Source of the DNA: Hyaloraphidium curvatum
Lineage: Eukaryota > Monoblepharomycota > Hyaloraphidiomycetes > Hyaloraphidiales > Hyaloraphidiaceae
Reading direction: 5' to 3'
DNA length: 64,000 nucleotides
Assembly: GCA_025558095.1 (NCBI GenBank)
Contig: JAIVFI010000035.1
Span: 487,500-551,499 of the forward strand
Shown here: positions 10,908-21,496 of the stretch, piece by piece
Position numbering within the stretch: the stretch's first letter is position 1
Layout of the letters: the number at the start of each line of letters is the position of its first letter
Program-made: the position numbers and the translations under genes
The notes under the pieces: generated by a model
What the model was told of the DNA's origin: nothing
Database searches by the model: none
What the model saw: only the letters and a program-made list of their open reading frames with translations

Positions 10908-12699
10908 ATGCGTGCCTATGGCCGTTCGGCCCCCCTCTGGGCCCTCGCGGCGCTCCTCGCCTTCCCCGCGGCGCATGCCCGCGATTTGCCCTCCACCCTC
11001 GCCTACCCCCTTCGCGCCGCCGGCGTCTGCTCCGGCTTCTTCCGCGACGACTTCACCAACCCCTCCGGGATCCTCCCCGCGTCCGAGTGGAACGCGGATC
11101 CCGACAGGGCGTGGTGGGTCGACGAGTTCGGCGCGGGGTCGGCGATCAGGGACGGCGTGCTGCAGCTCAACCTGCGGAGGTACCCGCCCTCGCCGAGGGG
11201 AAGGGAGGCGGCGGTGACGTGGACGAGGTGGGTCGGATCGCGGGCGGCCGCATTGCGGTGCGGCTCATGCTCGCTCGGCCAGGTGGTGGCAGTACGGCGA
11301 GGTCTGCGCGAGGGTGAGGGCGGGGAGGGGAGGCGGCGTCGTGTCAGCATTCTTCGTCGCCGGCTACGTTCCTGGGAAGCAATTCGACGACGAGATCGAT
11401 CTGGTGCGTACCGTGGACCCCGGATCGGAAACACGTCTACAGCTGACGGATCACCTTGCGCGCAGGAATGGGTCGGTCGGAACATGTACGAGGTCGGGCC
11501 ATCCCTCTTGCGCATCTCGTGAAACTTCTCTTACACCCGCGCCGATCGCAGGTCCAATCCAACTTCTTTTCCGAGGACAAGGGCATCTACGGCGTGCACG
11601 GCGGCTACCACCCCACGGGCGTCAACGCCTTCGACAACTACCAGACCCTCTGCATCGAGCGGACCCCGGACTGGATCGTGTGGCGCGTGGACGGGCGTCA
11701 GGTGCGCGCCGTGTCGAGGGCGCAGCTGGGCGCGGACTACCCCGACGCGCCGAGCAAGGTCGTGCTGGACATCTGTGGGTCGACTGTGCGCGGGAAGCAA
11801 CGGAATCGCTCATTCGCCACGCAGGGGACGGCGGCGTGGGGGTCGAGCCGGGCGTGTCCAACTGGGCCGGGGGGCCGACCTGGTGGGGCGACAACAACAA
11901 CCCCGAGTACAGGATGCTGGTGGACTGGGTGACGATCCGGTGCGACAACCCCGGCGGAGCGCCGCCGCCGCCGCCGCCTCCTCCCTCGGGGGGCGGGTCT
12001 TCGGGTTCCGGGGCAGGGAACGTAGGGGCTACCTGCACTGCGTCGGACGAGAGACAGTGCATGTCGGGATGCTGTTACCAGGCTCGCTGCGGTGGGTCTC
12101 TGTGGCCATTCTTGCTTGGATGGGGCTGACAAAATCTTCCTTTCCGCCCAGCTGACAGGAGCATCTGCTTTGGCGGTTCATCGGCGGGCTCAGGAGGTTC
12201 CAACTCGTCGTCCACTGCGGGCGGCCCGGGGGCGACTTGTACGGCATCCGACGAGAGGCAGTGCCAATCCGGCTGCTGCTACCAGGCACGCTGCGGTGAG
12301 CCGTCACCACCTTCTAGTGAAGATCCGTACCGACCTCATCGCGGACCCAGTCGACCACAGCATCTGCTTCGGGGGCAACCCTCCCCGCTCCGCTGCGCCG
12401 TCTTCCTCGGCGCCCGACATCGGAGCTGCCTGCACGGCGTCGGACGAGACCCAGTGCCGTTCGGGGTGCTGCTTCGAAGCCCGCTGCGGTGAGCAACTAT
12501 CGCTCCCGTTCATGACCACCGCGGCTCAATCTGCCTTCCAGCTGATCGCAGCGTCTGCTTCGGGGGCGCACCCGCGCCTTCCTCGGGTGGGTCCGCCGGG
12601 AAGCCCGACAGCTCGACGTGCTCCGCGAGCGGACCCGAGTGCGCCTCCGGATGCTGCTACCGGGCCGTTTGCACCACCAGGTCCGTGTGCTTCGGATGA
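10908..12699 (+). CDS. Secreted GH16 CRH-like transglycosylase with four six-Cys modules
   Basis: Eight exons: 10908-11227, 11283-11403, 11466-11492, 11552-11774, 11825-12091, 12152-12295, 12351-12488 and 12542-12699; 465 residues. A signal peptide (LWALAALLAFPAAHA) opens the protein. The GH16 core has the catalytic DEIDLEWVG, assembled across the intron after 11403, then VQSNFFSEDKGIYG as in CRH enzymes, which cross-link chitin to beta-glucan in the wall. After a Pro/Gly linker come four related modules with the pattern C-x7-C-x3-CC-x4-C-x5-C-FGG (for example CTASDERQCQSGCC), the last one diverged. They sit where chitin-binding domains occur in CRH proteins but do not match the hevein cysteine spacing. 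Each module is cut by a phase-1 intron at the same place. Confidence 0.85.
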
Positions 12700-12921
12700 G
12701 ATCCGGAAGCGGAAAACAAGCAAAACATGGCATGAAAGAGAGCGAGGAAAAGGCACCATCCATCCACGGCCGCCCATACCTACCGACATGTAGAACTTCA
12801 TCACGATAGAGACGCCCACGACATGGAAACGATGAAATTGCAACGAATGAAGAACCTATCGTGTTCCATCGTTCGACAATCAGAGCCCAGACCAGTCCAC
12901 GCCTCCGAGGCCATTTCACGC

Positions 12922-13899
12922 CTACGTCAGCTTCCGCAGCTGCCCCTCCAGGTGCTTCGTCAGTTCTGGAGTGGTGTCGGTCGCCATCTCGAAGACGTAG
13001 TGGAGCGTCGGGTTCTCCTCCAAGGAATGGGGCATCTGAAGAGTGTACATCCTGGAAAGGCAGAAGTGAGCAACAACGTCCCCTAAGTTGAGCAGCAGAG
13101 GGTCTGGAAGGTACCTTCGGGTCGCAGTGACGAAGGGTGGCCGTGCGGTCGACGCCCTCGCCGCCCCGACCTTGGCGTCCTTCATGGCCACGAAAAAGCT
13201 CCGCCTGGCGTTGTCCATTTCGCCCTCCTCCACCGTTGCCAGCCCTTCCCGAGTCAGAGAAGTCAAGCTAGGCAGCTGAGAAGGGCCAGAAGAGGCCTAC
13301 CGTTGGGTTGCGCCAAGATGAACTCGCACCTCACTGTCCCCGAGCCGGACCCGTGCTGCAGCGGCCGTGGGCTCGGTTTCGTGGGCACGCCGTCGTCTGC
13401 CGTATCCTCCTGAGGGACCGGGGCGGCAGGGGGGCCCTGGATTCGGAGGAACCCCGACTCTGCATGAAAAGGCGCGTACGAGCGGGCCGGGTTCCACGTG
13501 TTCTGGCTGCAACCCAAATGAGTGGTTGTGGCGGCCCCAGCGGCAAGCACGCACGTGTAGAAGAGGTAGCGGAGGCCCGGAACCGACCAGAAGGTTATCT
13601 GCTCGGTGTAGCTGCGGAACTCCGTGTCGGTCCCAGTCGCGCGAGAAGCATTCGCCCGCCCACGTGAAGTCCTTCATGGTCGGGTACATCCCCTTGCCCT
13701 CCCCGCGCCAGGTCCCCACGAGCCATGAGCCCGGCACTGATGGGTGGCCCGGGTGCGGGTTGGCGTGCGTGAACGTGGGGTGCTGGTTCTCGTCGCCCGT
13801 CCACCCGGAGGAGAAGCAGCGGGCCGCTCCGGTGGGCCGGACCGGCAAGTGCGGACGGAGGAGGGGCGCGAGCGCGGCGGAAACGCGCCCCCGGACCAT
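12922..13899 (-). CDS. Nitrobindin/THAP4-like haem-binding beta-barrel, mitochondrial
   Basis: Five exons on the minus strand: 13899-13664, 13611-13555, 13506-13301, 13244-13115 and 13051-12922; 252 residues. The joined protein follows the nitrobindin family: LVGTWRGEGKGMYPTMKDFT, YTEQITFW, QNTWNP, HAESGFLRI, LAQPNG, VTATRRMYTLQ and a final THLEGQLRKL-like strand reading TKHLEGQLRKL. The C-terminal His is at the position of the axial haem ligand in this family. Nitrobindins bind ferric haem b, react with NO and isomerise peroxynitrite. The chosen start at 13899 gives an Arg/Ala/Ser leader (MVRGRVSAALAPLLRPHLPV...RCFSSG) typical of mitochondrial import. A proline-rich loop of about 35 residues interrupts the barrel between strands in exon 3. 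Confidence 0.85.
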
Positions 13900-14104
13900 T
13901 GTGCGGGGCAGGGGTGAGGTGACTCGGAGCCCGGGATTGGGAGGCGCGCAATCACGAGCTTTTGACCCCGTTGTATCCCACATCCGCTTTCCTGCGATTA
14001 CCTCCTGGGATGGACGAGACGGAGCGCATTTTGCATTGCAAATACTTCGGTTTCGTACTTGGCAGGCATGTTTGACGACACGGCGCGTATGTCGTCGACG
14101 CTCT

Positions 14105-15214
14105 TCAGAGAAGCCCAACCGTCTCGCCGACCTTGCTCTCTCCCTCGACCGTCTGGCCGCCGATCTCCTTGGACACGTACTTCTTCATCCTCAGGTTCTC
14201 GGGCCAGTTGTCGACCTGGTCAATCAGGCCAAAATGAGCGTCTGGGAACGACGGTCTCGCCGCTTCGACGAACCTTCATCAGCTCGCTAAAGTCCTGAGA
14301 CTCGGCGATGAGGTCCTCCACCACGCCCTTCTCCGCCCTGAGCACGCACTGCTTGGCCCTCGCCACGGCGTTGGGCTCGAACTTGGCGATCCGCTCCGCC
14401 AGCCGGTACACGTGCGCCTCGAGCTCCTCCTCGGTCTTGAAGGTGCGATTTACCCAGCCGTACTGCTCCGCGAGTTCGGCAGAGAAGTCGTCGCTCGACA
14501 GGATGATCTCCATGGCCCTGGACCTGCCGCACAGCCGCGGCAGCCGCACCGTGCCCGAACCGCCGGGGAGGATGCCCAGGGCGACCTCCATCTGGTTGAA
14601 CATGGCATCCGGCCCGGCGAACCGCATGTCGCACGATAGCGCGAGCTCGCTGCCGCCGCCGCCAGCCCGGCCGTTGATCATGGCGATGGTTGGCTTGGGC
14701 ATCGTCCGGAGGATCTCGGCCATCTCGTGGTAGGCGAACAGGCGCCACGAGTCAGGAGCGAGCTCGCCGGCGCGCATCGGCTTCCACTTGTGCGCGAGGT
14801 AATCGCTGCCGGCCGACAAAAGAGAAAGAAGATCATTCAGACGATGATGATGAAGGGAGAAGGTCACGGTGAAGCAGAAGGCGGGCGACATCAGTCTCGC
14901 CGAATCGCAATCGGGAAGCGATAGAGGATACCCACACGTCAAAGTGCGCCATGAAGAAACCCTTCTGCCTCGAGCGCAGGACGACGGCGCGGACGTCGGG
15001 GTCGGTGGCGAGCTTCGGAATCACTGGTCCGCGGTCAGCCCGCCGTCCCCGCTGGTTCCGCGCGAAGAAACCCACGGTCGGCCCATTCCATGTACATTTC
15101 CCACGTGACGATGTTCATGGGCGGGTTGACAATTTCAACAGTCGCGACCCCCTTGTCCATGGTGACCTTCAGGAGGTCGTACGTGTGCTTGGCCGAGTAC
15201 TTGTACTCCGACAT
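14105..15214 (-). CDS. Enoyl-CoA hydratase/isomerase (crotonase) family protein
   Basis: Four exons on the minus strand: 15214-15076, 15023-14936, 14805-14274 and 14215-14105; 289 residues. It starts MSEYKYSAKHTYDLLKVTMD, then NPPMNIVTWEMY and VRAVVLRSRQKGFFMAHFDV, the crotonase N-terminal strands. The oxyanion-hole region KPTIAMINGRAGGGGSELAL and CDMRFAGPDAMFNQMEVALG are typical, but the usual catalytic Glu positions are not clearly conserved, so hydratase versus isomerase or other crotonase activity is open. The crotonase fold handles CoA thioesters in fatty acid or amino acid breakdown. No peroxisomal tail is seen (it ends ETVGLL). It is transcribed divergently from the double-zinc-cluster regulator across a 617 bp spacer, which makes joint control possible but unproven. 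Confidence 0.85.
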
Positions 15215-15831
15215 CTTGTTGATGATATTGCCGGTGGAGGAGGTGCGGCGGCAGGAGGCCAAGGCGACTGAGCGGACTATGTGGGAAAGCAGCTGGGGTG
15301 GGAGACAGCCGCGACCGATCGGCCCGCATACGGCCAACCATCCGCCACCGCCAATCGGACGTGGGAGCAATGCTTTTATCCGCTTCTCCCAGACGTTTCT
15401 TTATCCGACGTCAGCGATTGCTTCCGCGGGACTAAAGCATTCGATTCGTTGGTTCTCCATTAGCTTGGTGTGAGACCGAAACAGGCCCAGACCGATTCAA
15501 CAGCGGCGATCATTCAATCAAAGCTAAGATAACGAGGAAAATAAGGTGCAGTAGCGTTTCGGAGCTGCTGTTTGTTGACTCATGAGTGGACTACTCGCAA
15601 TTGAAGCTTCTGTCCCTTGACTCACTGGACATTGGGCCCAGTTCGGAGCAAATCCGTGGATCGGCCTCCGATACTGGAATCGGAAGAGACATTTCTTTCC
15701 TGCTGCTCGATTCTTGGATATGATTTCGGGACCTCGGCGGGCGCCGGCCGTGACGAACGTGTTTCGTTGCGCCTTTTGATCGAACCGCGGCGGACATCGA
15801 CGCGGCCCCTACTCCCCCGCTGGCGGCCGCC
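15215..15831. promoter_or_regulatory. Divergent intergenic region between crotonase and regulator genes
   Basis: 617 bp separate two genes transcribed outward, so the stretch must carry both promoters. It is visibly less GC-rich than the exons. No binding site could be assigned with confidence. Confidence 0.5.
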
Positions 15832-18770
15832 ATGGCGGACACGCTGAGCAGCTGCATCACGTGCCGCAAGCGGCGGCGAGCATGCTCGAAGGAGTTGCCG
15901 CGGTGTGGGCGGTGCCGCAAGGCGCAGGCGGACTGCGTGTTCCGGCTCGGCGGGCTGACGGCGGACGCCGTGCCCGAGGCGGCGGCGGCGGAGGGCGCAG
16001 TTGGACCCGACGGTACTTTTGTTTCGGCCGCGATCCTCGTCAACGGCGCCGTGCGGCTGTGGGGCGACGGCTTCGAGCTCCGCATCGAGGCACAGAAGCG
16101 CGCGTGTCAGGCCTGCCACCGCTCGAAGAGAAACTGCGAGGGCGGTGTGCCGTGCGGTCGCTGCGCAAAGGCTGGCATCGAGTGCGTCGAGTGGGTGCCC
16201 GAGCGGCGGCGGGGCAAGGCGAAGGCCCGGCGGCGTGCGGACCTCGACACCGAGGACGAGGAATCGGAGGTCAGCGACGACCCCGAGCCGGAGGCGCCGC
16301 CCAAGCAGCGCAGGCGGTCACTCGTCTCTACAGTTGCCGGGCGAAATAACGGCAGGAGGCCTGGCATCGACCAGCTGAACGACATGGACATGAGAGGTGA
16401 CGATGAGTCCACGACGGACTCGGGCCATGCCCAACCCAACGGGCCGTCGTCTGGCTTGCTCTCGCTATCGGACGGCTATGCCAGCTCATATGGACTGTCA
16501 ACCCTGGTGTCACCGGCGCAAGGGCATATGCAGCTGTTCCCATACGGGCTCGAAACCAAGTCGGGGCCGTTTGCGCCGCAGCTGGCTAGCCACCAAGCGT
16601 TCAGAGCCTTTCAAAGCTTCGGAAACGGAGGCCCCGTTGCAAACGGTTTTGGATCTCATCATGTGATGGGCGGCTTTGCCCCTTTTGGAGGACCGCCGCA
16701 CATGCTGGGCGACCATCTCGTGTTCTCACGCGCGATGATATCGGAGGTCGACGACAACGAGCCCCCCGATTCTCCGCAAGACCCGTCCCGCCCACCTCCC
16801 GGCACATGGGATCCCCCGCTGTCGCCGCCGCCACGGTTCGTGGATCGCGCGTTGGCCCCTTTCCCACAAGCACACATTCTTCCCAGTGCGGAAACCGTCG
16901 GTTCCCTCATCAAAACCTTCTGGGATTCACATCACGATGTATTTCACTTCCTCCACCCTTCGACCTTCCCGGACCAGATCCGCGCGGACCGCACATTGCA
17001 AGCTTCCCTATGCCTCGCCGCGCTTCACGCCTCCGAGGACCCTTCCATCCGCCGCGCCTCGGCCGACGTGCAGCGGCGCCTGCTCTCCCAGGCCCTCGAC
17101 GGCGTCCGTTCGGCCCTGGACTTGTACCTACCCCCCGGCGAACCGCTTCCGGACGACCCGCGGGACGACGAGCGTATGGACCACGTGTGCGAGACGCTCT
17201 GGGCCATGGCGATGCTGGCGTATTGGGCGACCAACTCGGGGCAGGCGAGGCTGTTCAAGCAGCTCGCGCACCTCATCTTCAGCCTCGGCATGAGGATCGG
17301 TCTCCACCGGGACCCCATGAGGCCGGGGTATCTGTACGGCAGGCCAACGCGGAGGGAAGGCTGGATCCGGAGGCAGCAGCGGCAGATTCTTTGGTTCAAC
17401 ATCTGCTACCAGGTCTTGTGGGTTTCTTCGACTCCTGGCGGGAGGCTCTCTGGCGTCGACGCTAACGATCTTTGTCGGTCCCAGCTTCTCGAACCACTGG
17501 ACACGCAGCAACCTCCTCCCGGGTATCCTGGCACACACACGCCAGTTCACTATCCCCCTCTTCATCGGCTCCCTCTTCAACCGTCTGTCACTGGAGCAGG
17601 CATTCGACCCCGAACCATTCGAGCCCGAAAACATGCCCTACCCCCCCAGTCTCGGCCGCCCGGCCATCTACGGCGACCTCATCTCCTGGATGGACCTCCC
17701 CCGCGGCTCCCCCGAGCGCGAAGCCCTCCTTTCTGTGGTCGGCGAGATCATCTCGGGCACGGACCAGCGCTACGACACGCGCTACTCGTACGCCATCGAG
17801 TTCATCCACTGGAACCTCCGCCTGGACGTGGACGCCTTTGGCCGCGCCTGCGAGGCCGCGGGGACCACCCCCGCCGAGGTGGCCTCGGGCGCCCGCGCGG
17901 ACCCGGATCTCGCGGCGCGAAAGGTGCACCTGGAGGCCGCCATCGCGGACCTGCTCGCGCATCTGTCGCCGCCCGTGCGCGCCGCCGAGGAGAGGGGGGA
18001 CTACGCGGGCCTGCTGGCGCGGTACGTCAAGGACGACGGGACGGATCCGTACCACGAGGCCGCGCACGCGCAGCTGATGTACCTGGTGGCGATCAGGCTC
18101 ATGAGGCTGGAGCTGCGGACGTCGTTCGGGAAGTACTCGTTCGCCGAGATCGCGCAGGGCAAGATGGACGCCGAGTTCAACTCGGGGGAGCTGTTTAGGG
18201 AGTGCCTGAAGGACGTGGTCATCTTTACCAGGCACATGGGGTCGTTGGTGGGTTGCCGTTTGGAGAGGTGGAGGTCTCTTTGTCGCTCACTCGATCTCGG
18301 TGATCCAGCTCAAGACTTTCAAGACGATCCGCTTCGACGTTTACCACGCTGGCCTGCTACCCCCAAAGATCGGCGCCCTCCACATCGCCATGCTGTTGTA
18401 CATGCTCCGCACTCAGGACCCCGCGCAGCTGGACCCGGAAATCGTGTGCGGCCTGCACGAGGACCTGGACATCTGCGCCGCCGTGCTGGCCCAGTTCTCG
18501 GGCAACGGCCGGTCCAAGGTGTGGCAGAGCATGATCCGGCAGGTGTTTGATAAGCAGGTCGCCTGGCTCAAGGGGACCGAGTGGTACCGCGGGTTCTTTG
18601 ACCGGAGGAAGGCGGCGGGCGCGGCGCCGACGGAGCCGCCGACCGACGTGGAGATTGAGATGGTGCACTTGCGGAAGGACGTCGAGGAGCAGGGGGAGAG
18701 GTGGGATGCAGAGCTGCTGGACTCGCCGGGCTTGGACAAGGAGGTCGGGTGGTGGAAGACGGGAGGCTGA
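15832..18770 (+). CDS. Fungal transcription factor with two Zn(II)2Cys6 clusters
   Basis: Three exons: 15832-17417, 17485-18247 and 18309-18770; 936 residues. Two complete binuclear zinc clusters are present: residues about 8-35 (CITCRKRRRAC...CGRCRKAQADC) and about 92-118 (CQACHRSKRNC...CGRCAKAGIEC). Each has the C-x2-C-x6-C-x(5-6)-C-x2-C-x6-C spacing. An acidic, serine-rich region follows, then a fungal-specific transcription factor domain from roughly residue 360 (HDVFHFLHPSTFPDQ...LFSLGMRIGLHRDP-like pattern). Zn2Cys6 proteins bind CGG-type DNA sites and regulate metabolism. Two clusters in one chain are rare. Introns of 67 and 61 bp are phase 2 and 0. The target is unknown; the divergent crotonase gene is a candidate. 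Confidence 0.85.
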
Positions 18771-19164
18771 CGGATCGCCCTTGTGTTTTCATTATGTATG
18801 GAGCTGGGTGTTGGTAAAGAGCAGATCACAGAAGACAACGGCGCTGCGTCGCGGCGTGAATTACGACGAAGCTTGAGCGGGATCATTCGGGCGTTCGGGG
18901 CACCTCCGACCAACACACGGCATTTCGGAGGGTTCTGGCGACCTCTGGGAAACGGCTGGCGGACTCGAGACCAGCTCGCTCGCAAGACGGGACCAGCAGA
19001 TCAAAAGCACTTTCATAGCAAATCGATCTACTCTACCGTTTTCAAGCGGCGAAGGGTGCCTGCAATGCAAAGGGGTGGGATCCAGACCACGGGCTCCAGA
19101 CCTCTCCAGACCTTCCGACTCATGGCGGCTGGGCGGGCCCGCTATCCCGATTACCCCCGCCGCG
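18771..19164. other. Intergenic, upstream of regulator A
   Basis: 394 bp between two same-strand regulator genes. It contains the 3' end of one and the promoter of the next. Nothing specific was identified. Confidence 0.4.
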
Positions 19165-21153
19165 ATGTCCCCGACGTGGCGGGCGTGTCGTGGTTGTCTG
19201 ATCGACAAAAAGAAATGCCAGTGGCAGCCCGGCGGGTGCGCACGGTGCTTGCGGGTGGGCCGCCCCTGCGTGGCGCCCGACGGGGCGACACCGCGGCGGG
19301 AGCTCCTCGCGCTCAAGCGTGCGGGCCGGGCGCTGCCGGCGGGGACCGCAATCGGCAACTCACCGGTGGCGCCGCCAAGTGCGCTGGCCGCACCGCAGCC
19401 GCCGGCCGCCCCGCCCGCCTTCACGACCGCGGCACTTCCCCCGCCCGCCGCGCAGTGGGCTGCCCCGTTCGCCGCCGGTGACGTGGCGCCGGGCCCATTC
19501 CAGCCCGCTGCATGGCCGCAGAATGCCGCCCCGCTCGCACCCGTCTTGCCGCCCCTCGCGGCGTCCCCCGCGGCGTCGGCCGCGCCGCCCGGCTTAATCA
19601 ATCGATGCGCCGCCCTCTTTTGGGCGACCTACCACCGCCTCGTGCCGCTCATCCACCGCCCGACCTTCGAGGCGGCACTGGCCGGCCGACCCTCGCCGCT
19701 TTACGGCGGCAACCGGCCCCTCGCGCTCCTCTGCGCGATCGCCGCCACCGGCGCCCGCGCCATGCCTGCCTCGGAGCTCGGCGGCGTGCCGCGGATGGCG
19801 CTGGTCCGCGCTCTGCTTGAACGCGCAAGGGACCTTCTCCTGGCCGGCTACTTTGAGCGCGCAGCGGGAGGCTCGCAGATCGTGTCGGACTACGAGGCCG
19901 TCATCGCCTCCGGCATCGTGTGGCAGTTGCTTATCCCCTCCGGCATGGGCGTAAAGGCAGGGAGCTTCACCACTCTCGTTATCCGCCTCGCTGGGTGGTG
20001 CTGTCCCCGCGAGCTCGCAGCCTCATTCGCTGCCGACCCGGATTCGTGGATCAGGCAGGAATCCTTCCTGAGAGTCTGGATGGGCTTCGCCAACCTCGAG
20101 GAAGGGGCTTCCTACTACGCGAACCGTGCACCGCACATCGAATGCTTCCAGGCGCTGCTTCTGCGCGTACCGTGCTCCGACATCCTCTTCAACGACCCTG
20201 ACACTGAGGCGGCCTTTGCGCAGTTCTGTACAATCCCGCCCGCCCACGTCGACTTGCGCCTCCTACCGTCGGGACCGGACGTGTGGGACGACGCCATGCG
20301 CCCCCTTGTGCGCTCCCTCGTCGCCCCAATCTTCAGTGGCCAGGCTTCAACCTGCACTGCCTTCTACGTCCAGGCCGTCTTCCGGCGCATGCGGCACCGT
20401 TTGCGAACCTTTGCCTCCTCGGCCGGCATCGATACCCTCGCCATGATCCTCCGCCCCCCAGCGCAGCGTACAGCGGACGAGCTTACCTACGCGACGGCTG
20501 TCGCCCGATTCGCCTCGCTACACGAGGAGGCGTACCTCTCGATGCCCCCCGCAATCGGCTCCACCCTCCTTGCTGGCGACGCCGCACCCCTTTTCCGCCT
20601 GTGGCAAAGGTACTTCCCCGCCGAGGTCGACGTGCACATGCTCGTGCAGCACCTTATGTCGGTCCGCGCCATGGTCTTCGAGCACCACCTCCCGGCCTCG
20701 GGCTCCGTGGGCGGTTTCGACCCATCCTCGGCCCCCGAATTCCTCCCCGTGCTCGAAACCGCTGTCGCACTCTCCTCCATGTACCGCACCCTGGCTGCGC
20801 TCGATCAACGCGGCGAGTGCGCGCACTTCCTATCCTTCGTCCCGGCGCTCAAGGCTGGCTCCGTGCACATGGCCGTGTATGCGGCGCTGGCACCCGCGGG
20901 GGCCGACCTGTCCGCGCTGAGGGAGGACGTGGCGGCGGTCGCCGGGTACCTGGACCTCCTGGGGGCCTCGTGGGGCGGGGAACTGGCTGGCGTGGCCGCC
21001 AACTTCCGCGCCGGTGCCCAAAGGCTGGGTGCGCTGGCGCCGCGGTTCGTGCCCGAGGAGGTGGAGGTGGATGAGGACGGGCCTGGATTGATGGTAAAGG
21101 CGCGGTTGGGGAGATATGAGGCGGTGTCCAAGGAGGGGGGGGGGCGGTGGTAA
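19165..21153 (+). CDS. Zn(II)2Cys6 regulator, paralogue A (C-terminal frameshift)
   Basis: Intronless, 662 residues from the ATG at 19165, the first ATG directly before the zinc cluster. The cluster reads CRGCLIDKKKCQWQPGGCARC...GRPC near residues 8-36. A proline/alanine linker leads to a fungal transcription factor domain beginning NRCAALFWATYHRLVPLIHRP. It is closely related to paralogue C at 24.4-26.3 kb and more distantly to B. The C-terminus stops early: a run of ten G at 21135-21144 shifts the frame, and the homologous tail (KAVLALQETEHKMSAWAK) continues in another frame to a TAG at 21217. Either the run is miscounted or the last 20 or so residues are truly replaced. The rest of the gene looks functional. 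Confidence 0.8.
   Translation: MSPTWRACRGCLIDKKKCQWQPGGCARCLRVGRPCVAPDGATPRRELLALKRAGRALPAGTAIGNSPVAPPSALAAPQPPAAPPAFTTAALPPPAAQWAAPFAAGDVAPGPFQPAAWPQNAAPLAPVLPPLAASPAASAAPPGLINRCAALFWATYHRLVPLIHRPTFEAALAGRPSPLYGGNRPLALLCAIAATGARAMPASELGGVPRMALVRALLERARDLLLAGYFERAAGGSQIVSDYEAVIASGIVWQLLIPSGMGVKAGSFTTLVIRLAGWCCPRELAASFAADPDSWIRQESFLRVWMGFANLEEGASYYANRAPHIECFQALLLRVPCSDILFNDPDTEAAFAQFCTIPPAHVDLRLLPSGPDVWDDAMRPLVRSLVAPIFSGQASTCTAFYVQAVFRRMRHRLRTFASSAGIDTLAMILRPPAQRTADELTYATAVARFASLHEEAYLSMPPAIGSTLLAGDAAPLFRLWQRYFPAEVDVHMLVQHLMSVRAMVFEHHLPASGSVGGFDPSSAPEFLPVLETAVALSSMYRTLAALDQRGECAHFLSFVPALKAGSVHMAVYAALAPAGADLSALREDVAAVAGYLDLLGASWGGELAGVAANFRAGAQRLGALAPRFVPEEVEVDEDGPGLMVKARLGRYEAVSKEGGGRW
21135..21144 (+). 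repeat. Ten-base G homopolymer at the regulator A frameshift
   Basis: Ten consecutive G. The paralogous gene C keeps one frame through the equivalent point, so a one-base length difference here explains the loss of the conserved tail in A. Confidence 0.8.
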
Positions 21154-21496
21154 GGCGGTGCTGGCGTTGCAGGAGACGGAGCACAAGATGAGCGCGTGGG
21201 CAAAGGTGGTAGTATAGCTCCGGGAGCCTCAGACTAGGCTTTCTGTGCGGCTCCGTGTTTGTCATCACCCTCATCCTTCGTGGTCGGGTTTCCCTCGGAT
21301 TACAAAGTCTCTTGCTCTGCCGCCGGACGTCAGCAGATGTGACCCCGCCCAGGCTAGCAAGCCGGTAGCTGCAGCACTAGGCGGGCTTCGCCGCCTTTCG
21401 TTGTGTCGGCGATGCAATGGCACTGGAGCCACCGGGGGATCAGAATGGCAAGCCACGTGTTCCCGAGCTATCCCTCCGCCCCCGCGCCCAGATGCT

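Noticed and set aside
13600-13680. Apparent frameshift in the nitrobindin gene
   Set aside because: A normal 52 bp GTGGGC...CCGCAG intron joins MKDFT to YTEQITFW in frame, so no lesion is needed.
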